Position numbers and translations under genes: made by a program. From Lysinibacillus piscis (lineage in GTDB: Bacteria > Bacillota > Bacilli > Bacillales_A > Planococcaceae), in assembly GCF_026012395.1 (NCBI RefSeq), contig NZ_BRZA01000003.1:1-64000 (forward strand): 64,000 bases of DNA, given 5' to 3'. Below, one piece after another: positions 44,558-53,409 of the stretch (position 1 is the stretch's first letter; every line of letters begins with the position of its first letter). Below the pieces are notes generated by a model. The model was given only the letters and a program-made list of their open reading frames with translations, did not search any database and was not told where the DNA came from.

Positions 44558-45475
44558 CTAAACTAAATCATCACCAACGATTTTTACTTCTGGCTCTAAA
44601 TCAATACCAAACTTCTCTTTCACTACACGTTGTACCATTTGAATTGTAGCGATATAGTCAGTAGCTGTTGCATGACCTTTATTAATAATAAAGCCCGCAT
44701 GCTTCATCGATACCTCAGCACCACCTACACCTTTTCCTTGCAGCTCACTATCTTGAATCAGCTTCCCTGCAAAATAGCCTGGTGGTCGCTTAAAGACACT
44801 ACCTGCTGACGGATATTCAAGAGGTTGTTTAGATTGACGCTGAAATGTAAAATCAGCAATTTTAGCATCAATCTCTTGCTGTACACCTTTTGTTAATTGA
44901 AATTCTGATGATAGTACATAATAGCCTTGTTTCGCAATAATACTTTGACGATAACCAAGCTCTAGCTCCTCTTTCGACAAAGTTACAACCTCTCCCTCTT
45001 TAGTAATCACTTTAGAGGAGATAATAATATCCTTAATTTCTCCACCATAGGCTCCTGCATTCATTGCCATCGCTCCACCGATAGAACCAGGAATACCACA
45101 AGCAAATTCTAAACCTGCTAAAGAGTTCGTAGCAGCTTGTTTTGATACTTCAATCAGCAATGCCCCACTTTGTGCATATACATGATCACCTGTAATACGA
45201 ATTTCATCTAACCGTGCAAATGTCACGACAATGCCTCGCAAGCCGCCATCACGCACAATCATGTTGGAGCCATTTCCTAACATTAATAAAGGGATATTAT
45301 GTTCATTGGCATAGCGAATAACGGTTACTGCCTCTTCCTCCGTTTCAGGAAAGACAAAAAGATCCGCTTTGCCACCTAGTTTCGTCATTGTATATTGAGA
45401 TAGTAATTCATCTAATTTAATATTAGCTGGATTTATACTTTGCGCTAAATCCTTTGCCCATTGTTCTTTTGTCAT
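44558..45475 (-). CDS. murB: UDP-N-acetylenolpyruvoylglucosamine reductase
   Basis: 305 residues. The FAD-binding part has GGKADLFVFP, LLMLGNGSNMIVRDGG and GLEFACGIPGSIGGAMAMNAGAYGGEIKDI. The substrate domain has YRQSII (catalytic Arg region), YPSAGSVFKRPPG (catalytic Ser) and HAGFIINKG. It is a type II MurB as in other Firmicutes and makes UDP-MurNAc. Alone, not in a dcw cluster. Confidence 0.95.
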   Translation of the reverse strand: MTKEQWAKDLAQSINPANIKLDELLSQYTMTKLGGKADLFVFPETEEEAVTVIRYANEHNIPLLMLGNGSNMIVRDGGLRGIVVTFARLDEIRITGDHVYAQSGALLIEVSKQAATNSLAGLEFACGIPGSIGGAMAMNAGAYGGEIKDIIISSKVITKEGEVVTLSKEELELGYRQSIIAKQGYYVLSSEFQLTKGVQQEIDAKIADFTFQRQSKQPLEYPSAGSVFKRPPGYFAGKLIQDSELQGKGVGGAEVSMKHAGFIINKGHATATDYIATIQMVQRVVKEKFGIDLEPEVKIVGDDLV

Positions 45476-45585
45476 AAAAAGCTAATTCCTTTCTTACGTC
45501 TTCTCACTCTACAATAGTATGGGTTCAGAAACGCAATTTGACAAGTAAAATAATTAATTATACTTTGGTGTCATTACGTTTAGCG

Positions 45586-45891
45586 TTACAACCAATTTGT
45601 AGCCCATGATTCAATATGACGAATAGCTTCTTCTAATGATTGACCTTTCTCTGTTAATGAATATTCCACACGCACAGGAACTTCTGAATACACATTACGC
45701 TCCACCAAGCCTTCTTTTTCTAACTCCTTTAAACGCTCCGATAATAAACGACCACTAACAGGTAATGCCGATTCAATGGCATTAAAGCGCTGTGGTCCCT
45801 CTAATAATTGATATAAAATGAGTCCTGTCCATCGTTTTCCGATTAAATCCATCGCTTTTGCTAAACGGGGACATAGCATATTTTCAGTCAT
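45586..45891 (-). CDS. HxlR-family regulator (YodB/CatR-like)
   Basis: 101 residues with a winged helix (AIESALPVSGRLLSERLKELEKEGLVER). The N-terminal MLCPRLAKAMDLIGKRWTGLILYQLL puts Cys6 where YodB and CatR have their redox-sensing cysteine, so it could sense quinones, diamide or other electrophiles. Those paralogues control azoreductase and nitroreductase genes in B. subtilis. The start is ATG 45891, with GAGGTG upstream; the longer frame to 45936 runs through the promoter. Confidence 0.85.
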   Translation of the reverse strand: MTENMLCPRLAKAMDLIGKRWTGLILYQLLEGPQRFNAIESALPVSGRLLSERLKELEKEGLVERNVYSEVPVRVEYSLTEKGQSLEEAIRHIESWATNWL

Positions 45892-45913
45892 AAATTTCAC
45901 CTCTTCTTCCTTT

Positions 45914-45942
45914 ATTATAAGGATTATTACTGGCAAAGTAAA
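45914..45942 (-). promoter_or_regulatory. Sigma-A promoter of the HxlR gene
   Basis: On the minus strand TTTACT (45942-45937) and TATAAT (45919-45914) are 17 bases apart. This also rules out the longer start at 45936. Confidence 0.68.
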
Positions 45943-46157
45943 TTTTGAGTAACTTATTTACGATTATATATTAGGTTATTAATTATAACTGAAATATGAA
46001 ATATATCATGTATTAAAAGGTTATGCTATTGCCTCTCTTAATATGCCGAACCTTAGTCTATAACACTATGGAACATAGGTGATATACTTATAAAGGATGA
46101 CATGGATATTCAGGTAAATTCTGAAATATATCCTTTATTATCAAAAGGAGGGGTTAG

Positions 46158-46529
46158 ATGTTCTTTCTTCATGATGATCCAAGTTTTGCTTCTATCTTCA
46201 TTACCATTATTTTCTTTATTGTGTTTGGGAGTATTGCGTTTGCTCTTATTAGCAGTATTAGTCAGTGGACAAAAAACAATAAAGAGCCTGTCTTAACAGT
46301 GCCTGCAAAAATTGTAACAAAGCGCTCCAATACACGTGGTGGCTCAGGTGATTCTAGCGCCCATACGACTTACTATGTAACCTTTGAAGTGCAAAGTGGT
46401 GATCGCTTAGAATTAAAAATGGCTGGTACTGATTATGGGCAATTAGCAGAGGGTGACTTTGGTTTACTCACATTCCAAGGCACACGCTATCATCAATTTG
46501 AACGACAAAAAAAGGAGAGTGCGATTTAA
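46158..46529 (+). CDS. DUF2500 membrane protein
   Basis: 123 residues. One membrane helix (about 11-34) is followed by a beta-rich soluble DUF2500 domain (VPAKIVTKRSNTRGG, HTTYYVTFEVQSGDRLELKM, GDFGLLTFQGTRYHQFER). The role is unknown. GGAGG lies 6 bases before ATG. It is convergent with the nucleotidase gene and shares its terminator. Confidence 0.85.
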   Translation: MFFLHDDPSFASIFITIIFFIVFGSIAFALISSISQWTKNNKEPVLTVPAKIVTKRSNTRGGSGDSSAHTTYYVTFEVQSGDRLELKMAGTDYGQLAEGDFGLLTFQGTRYHQFERQKKESAI

Positions 46530-46546
46530 TCGTTGCTCTCCTTTTC
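46510..46546. terminator. Bidirectional terminator between DUF2500 and nucleotidase genes
   Basis: AAAAGGAGAG pairs with CTCTCCTTTT; the loop contains a further ATCG-type pairing and the DUF2500 stop codon. Confidence 0.85.
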
Positions 46547-46552
46547 TAGTGC

Positions 46553-48910
46553 TTATTTAATTAGGTATTTACCAAAGCCGCCTTCAGTATCACCTAAATA
46601 TTCAATCTTGCTACCTGCTGGGATTACTTTTTGAGCATCCTTCGCAGAATTGTAAATTACTTTTGTATTTGCTGGGAACGGTACAAATGACCAATTATTA
46701 TCCGCAGCAGGGTTGATTGTTTTTGTTGCTAAAATGTAGTCAACAATGGCTTGACGGTTTTCGTAAGCGTAGTTTGTTACATTAGAGCCATCTGCCTTTT
46801 TAAATGTCGCACCATATGAACCACCAACACGGTAGTTATTTGATACGATAATAAATTCTTGTTTCAAATCAATTGGCTTACCATTGTATTGTACATTTTT
46901 AATACGATTTGCTTTTTCGTTCACTAGTTTACCACCATCATACTTCGCTGGTGATGTAACATCAATTTGATATGTTAAACCATCTAATACATCAAAATTG
47001 TAAGAACGTGCTTCTGGATCGATGATATTTTGCTCTTCCGTTTTTGCTGGATCAATTGTTGCGAAAATACCAGCTGCCATTTCTAACCATTCAACAGCCT
47101 GTGCACCTGTTACTTTAATTGTAGATACTGTGTTATCGTACACATAAATATCTGCCATGTTTTTAATAGCAAGTGGACCTACAGGAATATTTGTGAAATC
47201 AGCTGGGTTGTTACGAGAGCCTGCTTTGAATGGTGCACCAGCAGAAAGGATTGGTGTTTTTTCATCAGCAGTTCCTTTTAATTCGTTTTCAATAAACCAT
47301 TTTTGTGCTTGTGTTACGATTTGAATAGATGGATCATCTTGTACCATTGAGAAGTAGCTATGGATTGGTGCAGTTGTTTCACCAACAGGACGACGAATAT
47401 ACGTTAATGTCCCTTCATGTGCTTCTTTAATAGCATTTAACACTGTATCAGATGGTTTTAAACCTTCTTGTTTAATAGAACGAATTTCGCCTTTGCCATC
47501 TACTACAGTCCATTCAGAACCTTTTTGCTCTAACGTTAAGTCAATTACACCAAGATGGCTACCATAACTACCTGCCATAACAGTAGGTACGCCATTGATT
47601 GTGCCTTTTGCTTGGTCTGTATTCGGTAAATCCTTGTAGTCACCAGGGAATGTTAAATGAGAGTGACCTGTAATTAAAGCATCAATACCATCAATTTCAG
47701 AAATTTGGTAGCTTACATTTTCAGTATCTACCCCTGCTTTAGCAGTACCAATACCTGAATGGGCAAGCACAACAATAACATCTGCTCCTGCTTTTTGCAT
47801 TTCAGGCACAACTTCTTTTACTGCTTCTACTGGATCTTGCATTTCAACTTTACCTGTTAAATGAATTGCATCCCATTCAACAATTTTTGGTGGCACAATA
47901 CCTGTTACACCAACTTTAAGTATTTGCTTTTTACCTGTATTATCTACAACTTCTTTATCAATGATTACATATGGCGTAAACATACGTTCTTTTGTTTTCG
48001 CATCATACGTGTTTGCATTTACTACTGGATATTTTGCATCATTTAATACTTCATCTAAAAACGCTAAACCATAGTTGAACTCGTGATTTCCTAAAGTTCC
48101 ACCATCATATTTTAATGCATTCAGCGCTGCGATTGCAGGGTGTACTTCACCAGGCTTTAATGCGCTTTCTAATGCTTTGTATGAACCTAGTGGCGTTCCT
48201 TGAATTAAGTCACCATTATCAAATAATAATGTGTTCGGATTTGCAGTACGTGCTTGTTCAATTAATGTTGCTGTATTTGCTAAACCTAGAGTAGATGACG
48301 GCGCATCTAAATAGTAGTTATAGTTTGCTAAGTTTGTGTGAATATCTGTAGTTCCTAAAATTTGCAAATCTACTGTTGTTGCAGATGTTGGTACTTGATA
48401 TTCTGCGACAAAGCGCTCAATGATACTCTTCATTTGAACAGCTGTTACATATTCATCAGGACGAATTGTCTCATCAGCAAAACCTTGTAAAAGATTCGCT
48501 GCTACAGCATTTGCCAAATCTTGTTTATGTGTATCCGCAATTTGTTTTGCATCTTTAAATTGGTCTAATACAGAAAGTGGTGCCTTTGTAGTAGCAAGTC
48601 CACGCGATGAAATAACAAATGCTTGCTGACGTGTTACTTTATCGTTTGGTGAAAATGTTGTCGCTGTTGTTCCTTTAATTAGCTTTAAGTCTACTGCTTT
48701 TTCTACATATGGTGCTAAGTCCTTTGGAACATCTGTAAAGGTAAGTTTAGAGCCATCACCAAGCTCTGTATGTAAGCCCTCTACTAATGCTTTTACATAA
48801 TCTCCACGTGTTACATCTGTTGATGCAGCATCGGCAGATAGTCCATACGGTAACACTGCAAAGAAAATCAGCATAGCCATAATGAACTTCGTTAGTATAT
48901 TTTTGTGCAT
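46553..48910 (-). CDS. SLH-anchored 5'-nucleotidase / 2',3'-cyclic phosphodiesterase
   Basis: 785 residues. A signal peptide (about 1-29, ADAAS) is followed by S-layer homology repeats at about 30-170 (VTRGDYVKALVEGL, FSPNDKVTRQQAFVI, IRPDEYVTAVQMKSII). The calcineurin-like metallophosphatase domain then has ILGTTDIHTNL, FDNGDLIQGTPLG, GTLGNHEFNYG, LAHSGI and ITGHSHLTFPG. The 5'-nucleotidase C-terminal domain carries GSYGATF. The SLH repeats should bind pyruvylated secondary cell-wall polymer, holding the enzyme on the cell surface, where it would dephosphorylate exogenous nucleotides (including 2',3'-cyclic ones, as YfkN does). Good ribosome binding site (AAAGGAGG). Confidence 0.93.
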   Translation of the reverse strand: MHKNILTKFIMAMLIFFAVLPYGLSADAASTDVTRGDYVKALVEGLHTELGDGSKLTFTDVPKDLAPYVEKAVDLKLIKGTTATTFSPNDKVTRQQAFVISSRGLATTKAPLSVLDQFKDAKQIADTHKQDLANAVAANLLQGFADETIRPDEYVTAVQMKSIIERFVAEYQVPTSATTVDLQILGTTDIHTNLANYNYYLDAPSSTLGLANTATLIEQARTANPNTLLFDNGDLIQGTPLGSYKALESALKPGEVHPAIAALNALKYDGGTLGNHEFNYGLAFLDEVLNDAKYPVVNANTYDAKTKERMFTPYVIIDKEVVDNTGKKQILKVGVTGIVPPKIVEWDAIHLTGKVEMQDPVEAVKEVVPEMQKAGADVIVVLAHSGIGTAKAGVDTENVSYQISEIDGIDALITGHSHLTFPGDYKDLPNTDQAKGTINGVPTVMAGSYGSHLGVIDLTLEQKGSEWTVVDGKGEIRSIKQEGLKPSDTVLNAIKEAHEGTLTYIRRPVGETTAPIHSYFSMVQDDPSIQIVTQAQKWFIENELKGTADEKTPILSAGAPFKAGSRNNPADFTNIPVGPLAIKNMADIYVYDNTVSTIKVTGAQAVEWLEMAAGIFATIDPAKTEEQNIIDPEARSYNFDVLDGLTYQIDVTSPAKYDGGKLVNEKANRIKNVQYNGKPIDLKQEFIIVSNNYRVGGSYGATFKKADGSNVTNYAYENRQAIVDYILATKTINPAADNNWSFVPFPANTKVIYNSAKDAQKVIPAGSKIEYLGDTEGGFGKYLIK

Positions 48911-49161
48911 GAAAGTGCCTCCTTTAATTTACTATTTTATTTTCATACATTTTCATTATAGTATACTAATTACCATTTTAACTGAACAAATAGTCCTAAT
49001 TGTATGTATTTTTTGATAAATAAATAAACACTTTAAAGTAAATTAACAAATTATTATCATTTATATCTCCTAAAAATCAATAGGATGTTATTTATTGTAA
49101 TTAGCGAAAAATCGTATAATAGCAATATGTCAGACATCTATCTACTACCATACCTCCAAAA

Positions 49162-49196
49162 TAAAAATCCTCTCAATCAATGAGAGGATTTTTATT
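49162..49196 (-). terminator. Terminator of azoR
   Basis: AAAAATCCTCTCA pairs with TGAGAGGATTTTT around TCAA-type loop bases; symmetric, so active in either direction. It directly follows the azoR stop. Confidence 0.88.
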
Positions 49197-49200
49197 AAAA

Positions 49201-49827
49201 TTATACTGTTACTGCTTGTAAAGATTGTGCTACTTTTTTTACTTCCTCTAAGCCATTTGCAATAATTTCTTGTGCTTTATCTGGAGAAGCATTATGCCCT
49301 TCAATAATCACTTCTTCAATAATTTCCATACCGAACACGCCACCAACCACATTTTTAATATAGTTCACTGACATTTCCATTGGTTGTGCTTCTGGTGCTG
49401 AGTAGAATCCACCACGAGCATTTAAAATAATCGCTTTTTTATCTGTCATTAGGCTCACTAATTGACCATTTTCATCATACTTGAATGTGAAACCAGCTTG
49501 ATATACATAGTCGATAAATGTTTGTAATGTTGCTGGAATTGTTAAGTTCCAAAGTGGGAAAGCAAATACAACTACATCTGCCGCCGTTAATGCATCCATC
49601 GCTTTTTGTTTTGCTGCTAAAAGACGTGCTTCAATATCTGTTAATGTTTCACCGTTTTGTACTTTACCAAAAGCATTGAAAAGGTCTTGGCCAAAATATG
49701 GCATATCCTCTGCAAAAACATCAAACGTTGTTACATTTGCGCCTTGTACATTTTCCATAAACGCATCATACATTTTTGTTGAAATACCATCTGGACGATT
49801 ATTCGCTTTTACTACTAAAACATTCAT
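49201..49827 (-). CDS. azoR: FMN-dependent NADH:quinone/azo reductase
   Basis: 208 residues, flavodoxin-like AzoR family. Visible motifs are the FMN phosphate loop near ANNRPDGISTKMYDAF, VVFAFPLWNLTIPATLQTFIDYVYQAGFTFKY and ILNARGGFYS. It reduces quinones and azo compounds by two electrons and protects against thiol-reactive electrophiles. A strong promoter with an MhqR-like operator precedes it, so induction by quinones or catechols is likely. The gene is monocistronic. Confidence 0.92.
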   Translation of the reverse strand: MNVLVVKANNRPDGISTKMYDAFMENVQGANVTTFDVFAEDMPYFGQDLFNAFGKVQNGETLTDIEARLLAAKQKAMDALTAADVVVFAFPLWNLTIPATLQTFIDYVYQAGFTFKYDENGQLVSLMTDKKAIILNARGGFYSAPEAQPMEMSVNYIKNVVGGVFGMEIIEEVIIEGHNASPDKAQEIIANGLEEVKKVAQSLQAVTV

Positions 49828-49859
49828 TATATAAATTCCCCTTATATCTCAAGTTTTAA

Positions 49860-49877
49860 TATCTCGATTTCAAGATA
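49860..49877. promoter_or_regulatory. MhqR-like operator of azoR
   Basis: TATCTCGATTTCAAGATA is an inverted repeat that closely matches the MhqR box I recall from B. subtilis (TATCTCGAATTCGAGATA), which controls azoR2 and mhq genes. It lies just downstream of the -10, where a repressor would block initiation. A further half-site (TATCTCAAG) lies at 49845-49853. Confidence 0.72.
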
Positions 49878-49884
49878 TATTAAT

Positions 49885-49913
49885 ATCATAAAAAAATTCA
49901 ATGAAAATGTCAA
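49885..49913 (-). promoter_or_regulatory. Sigma-A promoter of azoR
   Basis: On the minus strand a perfect TTGACA (49913-49908), 17 bases and TATGAT (49890-49885). The start would be near 49878, at the edge of the operator. Confidence 0.85.
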
Positions 49914-49949
49914 CGCTCCACATATCAGACTTTTGGCTGAATTTTTTAC

Positions 49950-50660
49950 TTACAATGTGCAATTATCGTCTGTACAATTTGGAGCTTGTTCTTCTCCCAT
50001 CATTTTTAACCCCATAGACAAGCCTTCTTCCTCAGCTACTTTACGCAATGTATCCTCAAAAACTTGCTGTGGCTGTGCACCTGAAATGCCATATTTACGG
50101 TTCAATACAAAAAACGGTACACCACGCACACCTAACTGTATACCCTCTTGTATATCCGCTTCTACCTCTTGTGCAAAGTCAGCGCTCGCTAGTACCTTCA
50201 TTACTTCTTCTCGGTTCAAACCAACTTGTTCAGCAATAGCTACTAATACCTCATCCTGTCCAATACGTTTTGTTTCTACAAAATAAGCACGTAATAATGC
50301 TTCTACAAGTGCTGTGACATCGCCTTGTCTCTCTGCCCATTTTACAAGTCGATGTGCTTTCATTGTGTTGGCCTCTTGTAATCCATCAAATTGGAAATCC
50401 AATCCGACCTCTTTTGCACGCATTGCCACACCTTGTGCCATTTCCTGTGCTTTTTCATAAGTCATACCATATTTTTTGGCTAATGCCGCATAAGTTGATT
50501 CATTCGTATCAGCAGGTGTTGTCGGATCTAACTGGTAGCTTTTATAAATCAGCTCTACCTGCCCCACCAATCCTACTTGTTGAATCGCCTTTTCTAACTG
50601 TGTTTTACCAATATAACAAAATGGACATACAAAGTCTGACCAAATTTCGATTTTCATCAT
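49950..50660 (-). CDS. FrnE-like DsbA-family oxidoreductase
   Basis: 236 residues. The thioredoxin-fold CxxC is CPFC (about 12-15) in EIWSDFVCPFCYIGKTQLEKA; the cis-Pro is in GVRGVPFFVLNRKYGISGAQP. This is the cytoplasmic FrnE type (no signal peptide), a polyketide-biosynthesis-like or disulfide isomerase family. The C-terminus is Cys-rich (APNCTDDNCTL). Start at ATG 50660 or 50657 behind GGAG. Confidence 0.88.
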   Translation of the reverse strand: MMKIEIWSDFVCPFCYIGKTQLEKAIQQVGLVGQVELIYKSYQLDPTTPADTNESTYAALAKKYGMTYEKAQEMAQGVAMRAKEVGLDFQFDGLQEANTMKAHRLVKWAERQGDVTALVEALLRAYFVETKRIGQDEVLVAIAEQVGLNREEVMKVLASADFAQEVEADIQEGIQLGVRGVPFFVLNRKYGISGAQPQQVFEDTLRKVAEEEGLSMGLKMMGEEQAPNCTDDNCTL

Positions 50661-50782
50661 GTAACACTCCTTTTTCCTCATTGTAGCGAGCCCCTACCTT
50701 AAAAGACAATTTTTCTGCTCAATTGAATAAATACTTACAGTAATCGGCATACTGAGCATAAAAAACAATGTGAGGTTTCATT

Positions 50783-52162
50783 ATGACACAATCCCTTTGG
50801 CTAGCCACTACTCAACCCATGTCGCAAGCTACTTTATCTGCTTCTATGACATGTGATGTTTGCATTATCGGTGGTGGCTTAAGTGGCTTATATACCGCCT
50901 ATTTACTAGCAAAAGCAGGCGTCAACGTTGTACTATTAGAGGCACATTCTACAATTGGGCAAGGGACAACAGGACATTCTACAGGAAAATTAACTGCCCA
51001 GCATGGCATTATTTACGCTAAATTATTGGAGAAATTATCTGTAGACGAGGCACAATTATATTACCAATTAAACCAAGATGCCATTCATACTGTCCGACAG
51101 TTTCTACCCAAAAATAGCATTCAAACGGTCGATTCTATCCTTTATGGTCAAACAACTGAAGGTTATGGACAGCTATTAAATGAATGGAATGCCTATAAAG
51201 TATTGAATATCACAGGGCAAATGACAAAGGATACAGAGTTACCGTTCTCCATAAAAAAAGCGCTTAGTATGCCACAGCAAGCTCAAATTCATCCTGTTGC
51301 TGTTTGTCAGTTTCTAGCACAGGAGGCAATACGAATGGGCGCTCAAATTTATACAAATACACGGGTTAAACAATTAAATATCCAAAATAATCATGTACAT
51401 ATTACAGAAGACATTCATGTCCATTATCGAAAACTTGTTTTATGTACACATTATCCAATGGAGGGGTTTAAAGGGCTTCAGCTTTTCAAATTAATCAATA
51501 GCCGTTCCTATATGATGGCAAGCCAAATTATGGAGCCAATGACAGGGCAATATTTGTCTGTTGATGCACCGTCACGCTCTATCCGTACTGCGAATATTGC
51601 TGACCAACATTATCTACTTCTTGCTGGCTCAAGCCATATCGCAGGTGTTACTGGAGATACAGAGCATTATTATGATGCGTTACACAAGACAATGAAGGCC
51701 CATTTTCAACAAGAGCCAATTTATCACTGGTCTGCACAAGATATTGAAACACCAGATATTTTGCCCTATGTCGGTCGTATTACACCTTCTTTGCCCGATG
51801 TCTATATTGCGACAGGGTATCGTAAGTGGGGTATCTCCAATTCATTTGTAGCAGGCTCCATCTTAACCTCTCTTATTACAGGTGCACCTTGTCGAGACGG
51901 TGCTATCGCTCTTTATTCTCCAGCACGCACAAAATTTGGCGTCCAAATGCTACAAATGTTGAAGGTTGGTGGCTTTGTGGCGAAGGAATTTGTTACAGGT
52001 CATGTTAAACAACGAAAAGCCCCCACATGCACACACCTCGGCTGTAAAACAAAGTGGAACGAAGCTGATAATACATGGGATTGTCCATGTCATGGCTCAC
52101 GCTTCCATCAGAACGGTGAAGTGCTTGAAGGACCTGCTGTACAACGCTTAAAGCTAGATTAG
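50783..52162 (+). CDS. FAD-dependent oxidoreductase with C-terminal Rieske [2Fe-2S] domain
   Basis: 459 residues. The Rossmann dinucleotide motif CIIGGGLSGLYTAYLLAKAGVNVVLLE (about 28-54) begins a DAO-type flavin domain; the Rieske domain occupies about 410-459 with CTHLGC and CPCHGS (the two Cys-His pairs). This matches B. subtilis YhfW. The substrate is unknown; the cluster probably passes electrons to or from the flavin. Confidence 0.9.
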   Translation: MTQSLWLATTQPMSQATLSASMTCDVCIIGGGLSGLYTAYLLAKAGVNVVLLEAHSTIGQGTTGHSTGKLTAQHGIIYAKLLEKLSVDEAQLYYQLNQDAIHTVRQFLPKNSIQTVDSILYGQTTEGYGQLLNEWNAYKVLNITGQMTKDTELPFSIKKALSMPQQAQIHPVAVCQFLAQEAIRMGAQIYTNTRVKQLNIQNNHVHITEDIHVHYRKLVLCTHYPMEGFKGLQLFKLINSRSYMMASQIMEPMTGQYLSVDAPSRSIRTANIADQHYLLLAGSSHIAGVTGDTEHYYDALHKTMKAHFQQEPIYHWSAQDIETPDILPYVGRITPSLPDVYIATGYRKWGISNSFVAGSILTSLITGAPCRDGAIALYSPARTKFGVQMLQMLKVGGFVAKEFVTGHVKQRKAPTCTHLGCKTKWNEADNTWDCPCHGSRFHQNGEVLEGPAVQRLKLD

Positions 52163-52170
52163 AGACCCAC

Positions 52171-52212
52171 GCAAAAGACACCCACAATAAAATTCATGCG
52201 GGTGTCTTTTGT
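52171..52212. terminator. Bidirectional terminator between the Rieske gene and ppaC
   Basis: AAAAGACACCC pairs with GGGTGTCTTTT around a 16-base loop, 11 perfect pairs. Confidence 0.87.
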
Positions 52213-52221
52213 ATGGCTTTG

Positions 52222-53148
52222 TTATTTTAATGCTTCTGTTAATACTGGCACAATTTGTTTTTTACGTGATACAACGCCTGGTAATACGATACGGTTATCC
52301 ACAAGCTCTGCACCAAACGCTTTTGCTGATGCTTCTGCAACTTGTCCGATTGCTACTGCTGTTGAATCATTATTTAAAATATCTGTGACTACAAAGAAGA
52401 ATAAATCTAAGCTATTGTCTGCTACGTTTTTTGTTAATAATGCTTCTAGCTCTGCTTGACGTCCCAACACATCATTAATATCTACAGCATTTACTTGGGC
52501 AACAATTGATTTGTAGCTACCAAATTGGAATTCTTTCGCATCTAAAGACAATAAATCCTCTAACGCTTTGTCTGAAAGGTCAGCACCAGCTTTTAACATA
52601 GCTAAACCATATTCTGCAGCATCTACACCCGCTATTTTTGCTAACTCTTCACCAGCTTGTACATCTTGCTCTGTGCATGTTGGTGATTTGAATAACAATG
52701 TATCAGACACAATAGCTGATAACATTAAGCCTGCAATATTCGCTGGAACTGCTACACCATGCTCTTTAAATAATTTATTCAAAATCGTTGCTGTACAACC
52801 AACTGGCTCTGCACGATAGTACAATGGATCAGCCGTTTGGAAATTCGCAATACGGTGATGGTCAATTACCTCTGTAATTTGTACTTCTTCAATGCCATCT
52901 GCTGATTGTTGGAATTCATTGTGGTCTACAAGAATTACTTGATCTGCTTCTCCTTGAACAGACGCAATATAGCGAGGTGCTTCAAAGCCAAATTTCTCTA
53001 ATGCAAATTTTGTCTCGTTATTCACTTCTCCAAGACGTACTGCCTCTGCCTCTACACCAATTTGTTGCTTTAAATATGCGTACACAATCGCAGATGTTAT
53101 TGTATCTGTATCTGGATTTTTATGCCCAAAAACTAAAACTTTACCCAT
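52222..53148 (-). CDS. ppaC: Manganese-dependent inorganic pyrophosphatase (family II)
   Basis: 308 residues, DHH-DHHA2 architecture. Metal motifs are [15 protein letters not shown] (His9, Asp13, Asp15), VDHNEFQQS (Asp75-His), [11 protein letters not shown] (DHH) and [14 protein letters not shown]. The C-terminal substrate loop carries [10 protein letters not shown] (basic SRKKQ). It hydrolyses pyrophosphate from biosynthetic reactions. Confidence 0.96.
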   Translation of the reverse strand: MGKVLVFGHKNPDTDTITSAIVYAYLKQQIGVEAEAVRLGEVNNETKFALEKFGFEAPRYIASVQGEADQVILVDHNEFQQSADGIEEVQITEVIDHHRIANFQTADPLYYRAEPVGCTATILNKLFKEHGVAVPANIAGLMLSAIVSDTLLFKSPTCTEQDVQAGEELAKIAGVDAAEYGLAMLKAGADLSDKALEDLLSLDAKEFQFGSYKSIVAQVNAVDINDVLGRQAELEALLTKNVADNSLDLFFFVVTDILNNDSTAVAIGQVAEASAKAFGAELVDNRIVLPGVVSRKKQIVPVLTEALK

Positions 53149-53409
53149 TAAAATTCTTCCTCCTAAATAGTTATCGCATTTGTCATTTATTTTATCATAC
53201 TTTCCTTACTCGTATAGTTGTAATTTCATTTTAATATTTCGTTCGATATTGCTTATAAAATTTATTATTTTTTGTTAAAAATATGTGCTATCTTAAAAAA
53301 AATACTATAAAATAGTTACTAAATTCCTCTTTTATAATTTAAGAAAATATAAATTTATGCTATTATCATTTAGTCTACAACCGAGAACTAACAAGAAATG
53401 GGGATTACC
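53149..53409. other. AT-rich divergent promoter region of ppaC and the acetyltransferase
   Basis: About 260 bp between divergent genes. It is strongly AT-rich with several A and T runs and no open frame; no clear -35/-10 pair or repeat copy was found. Confidence 0.35.
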
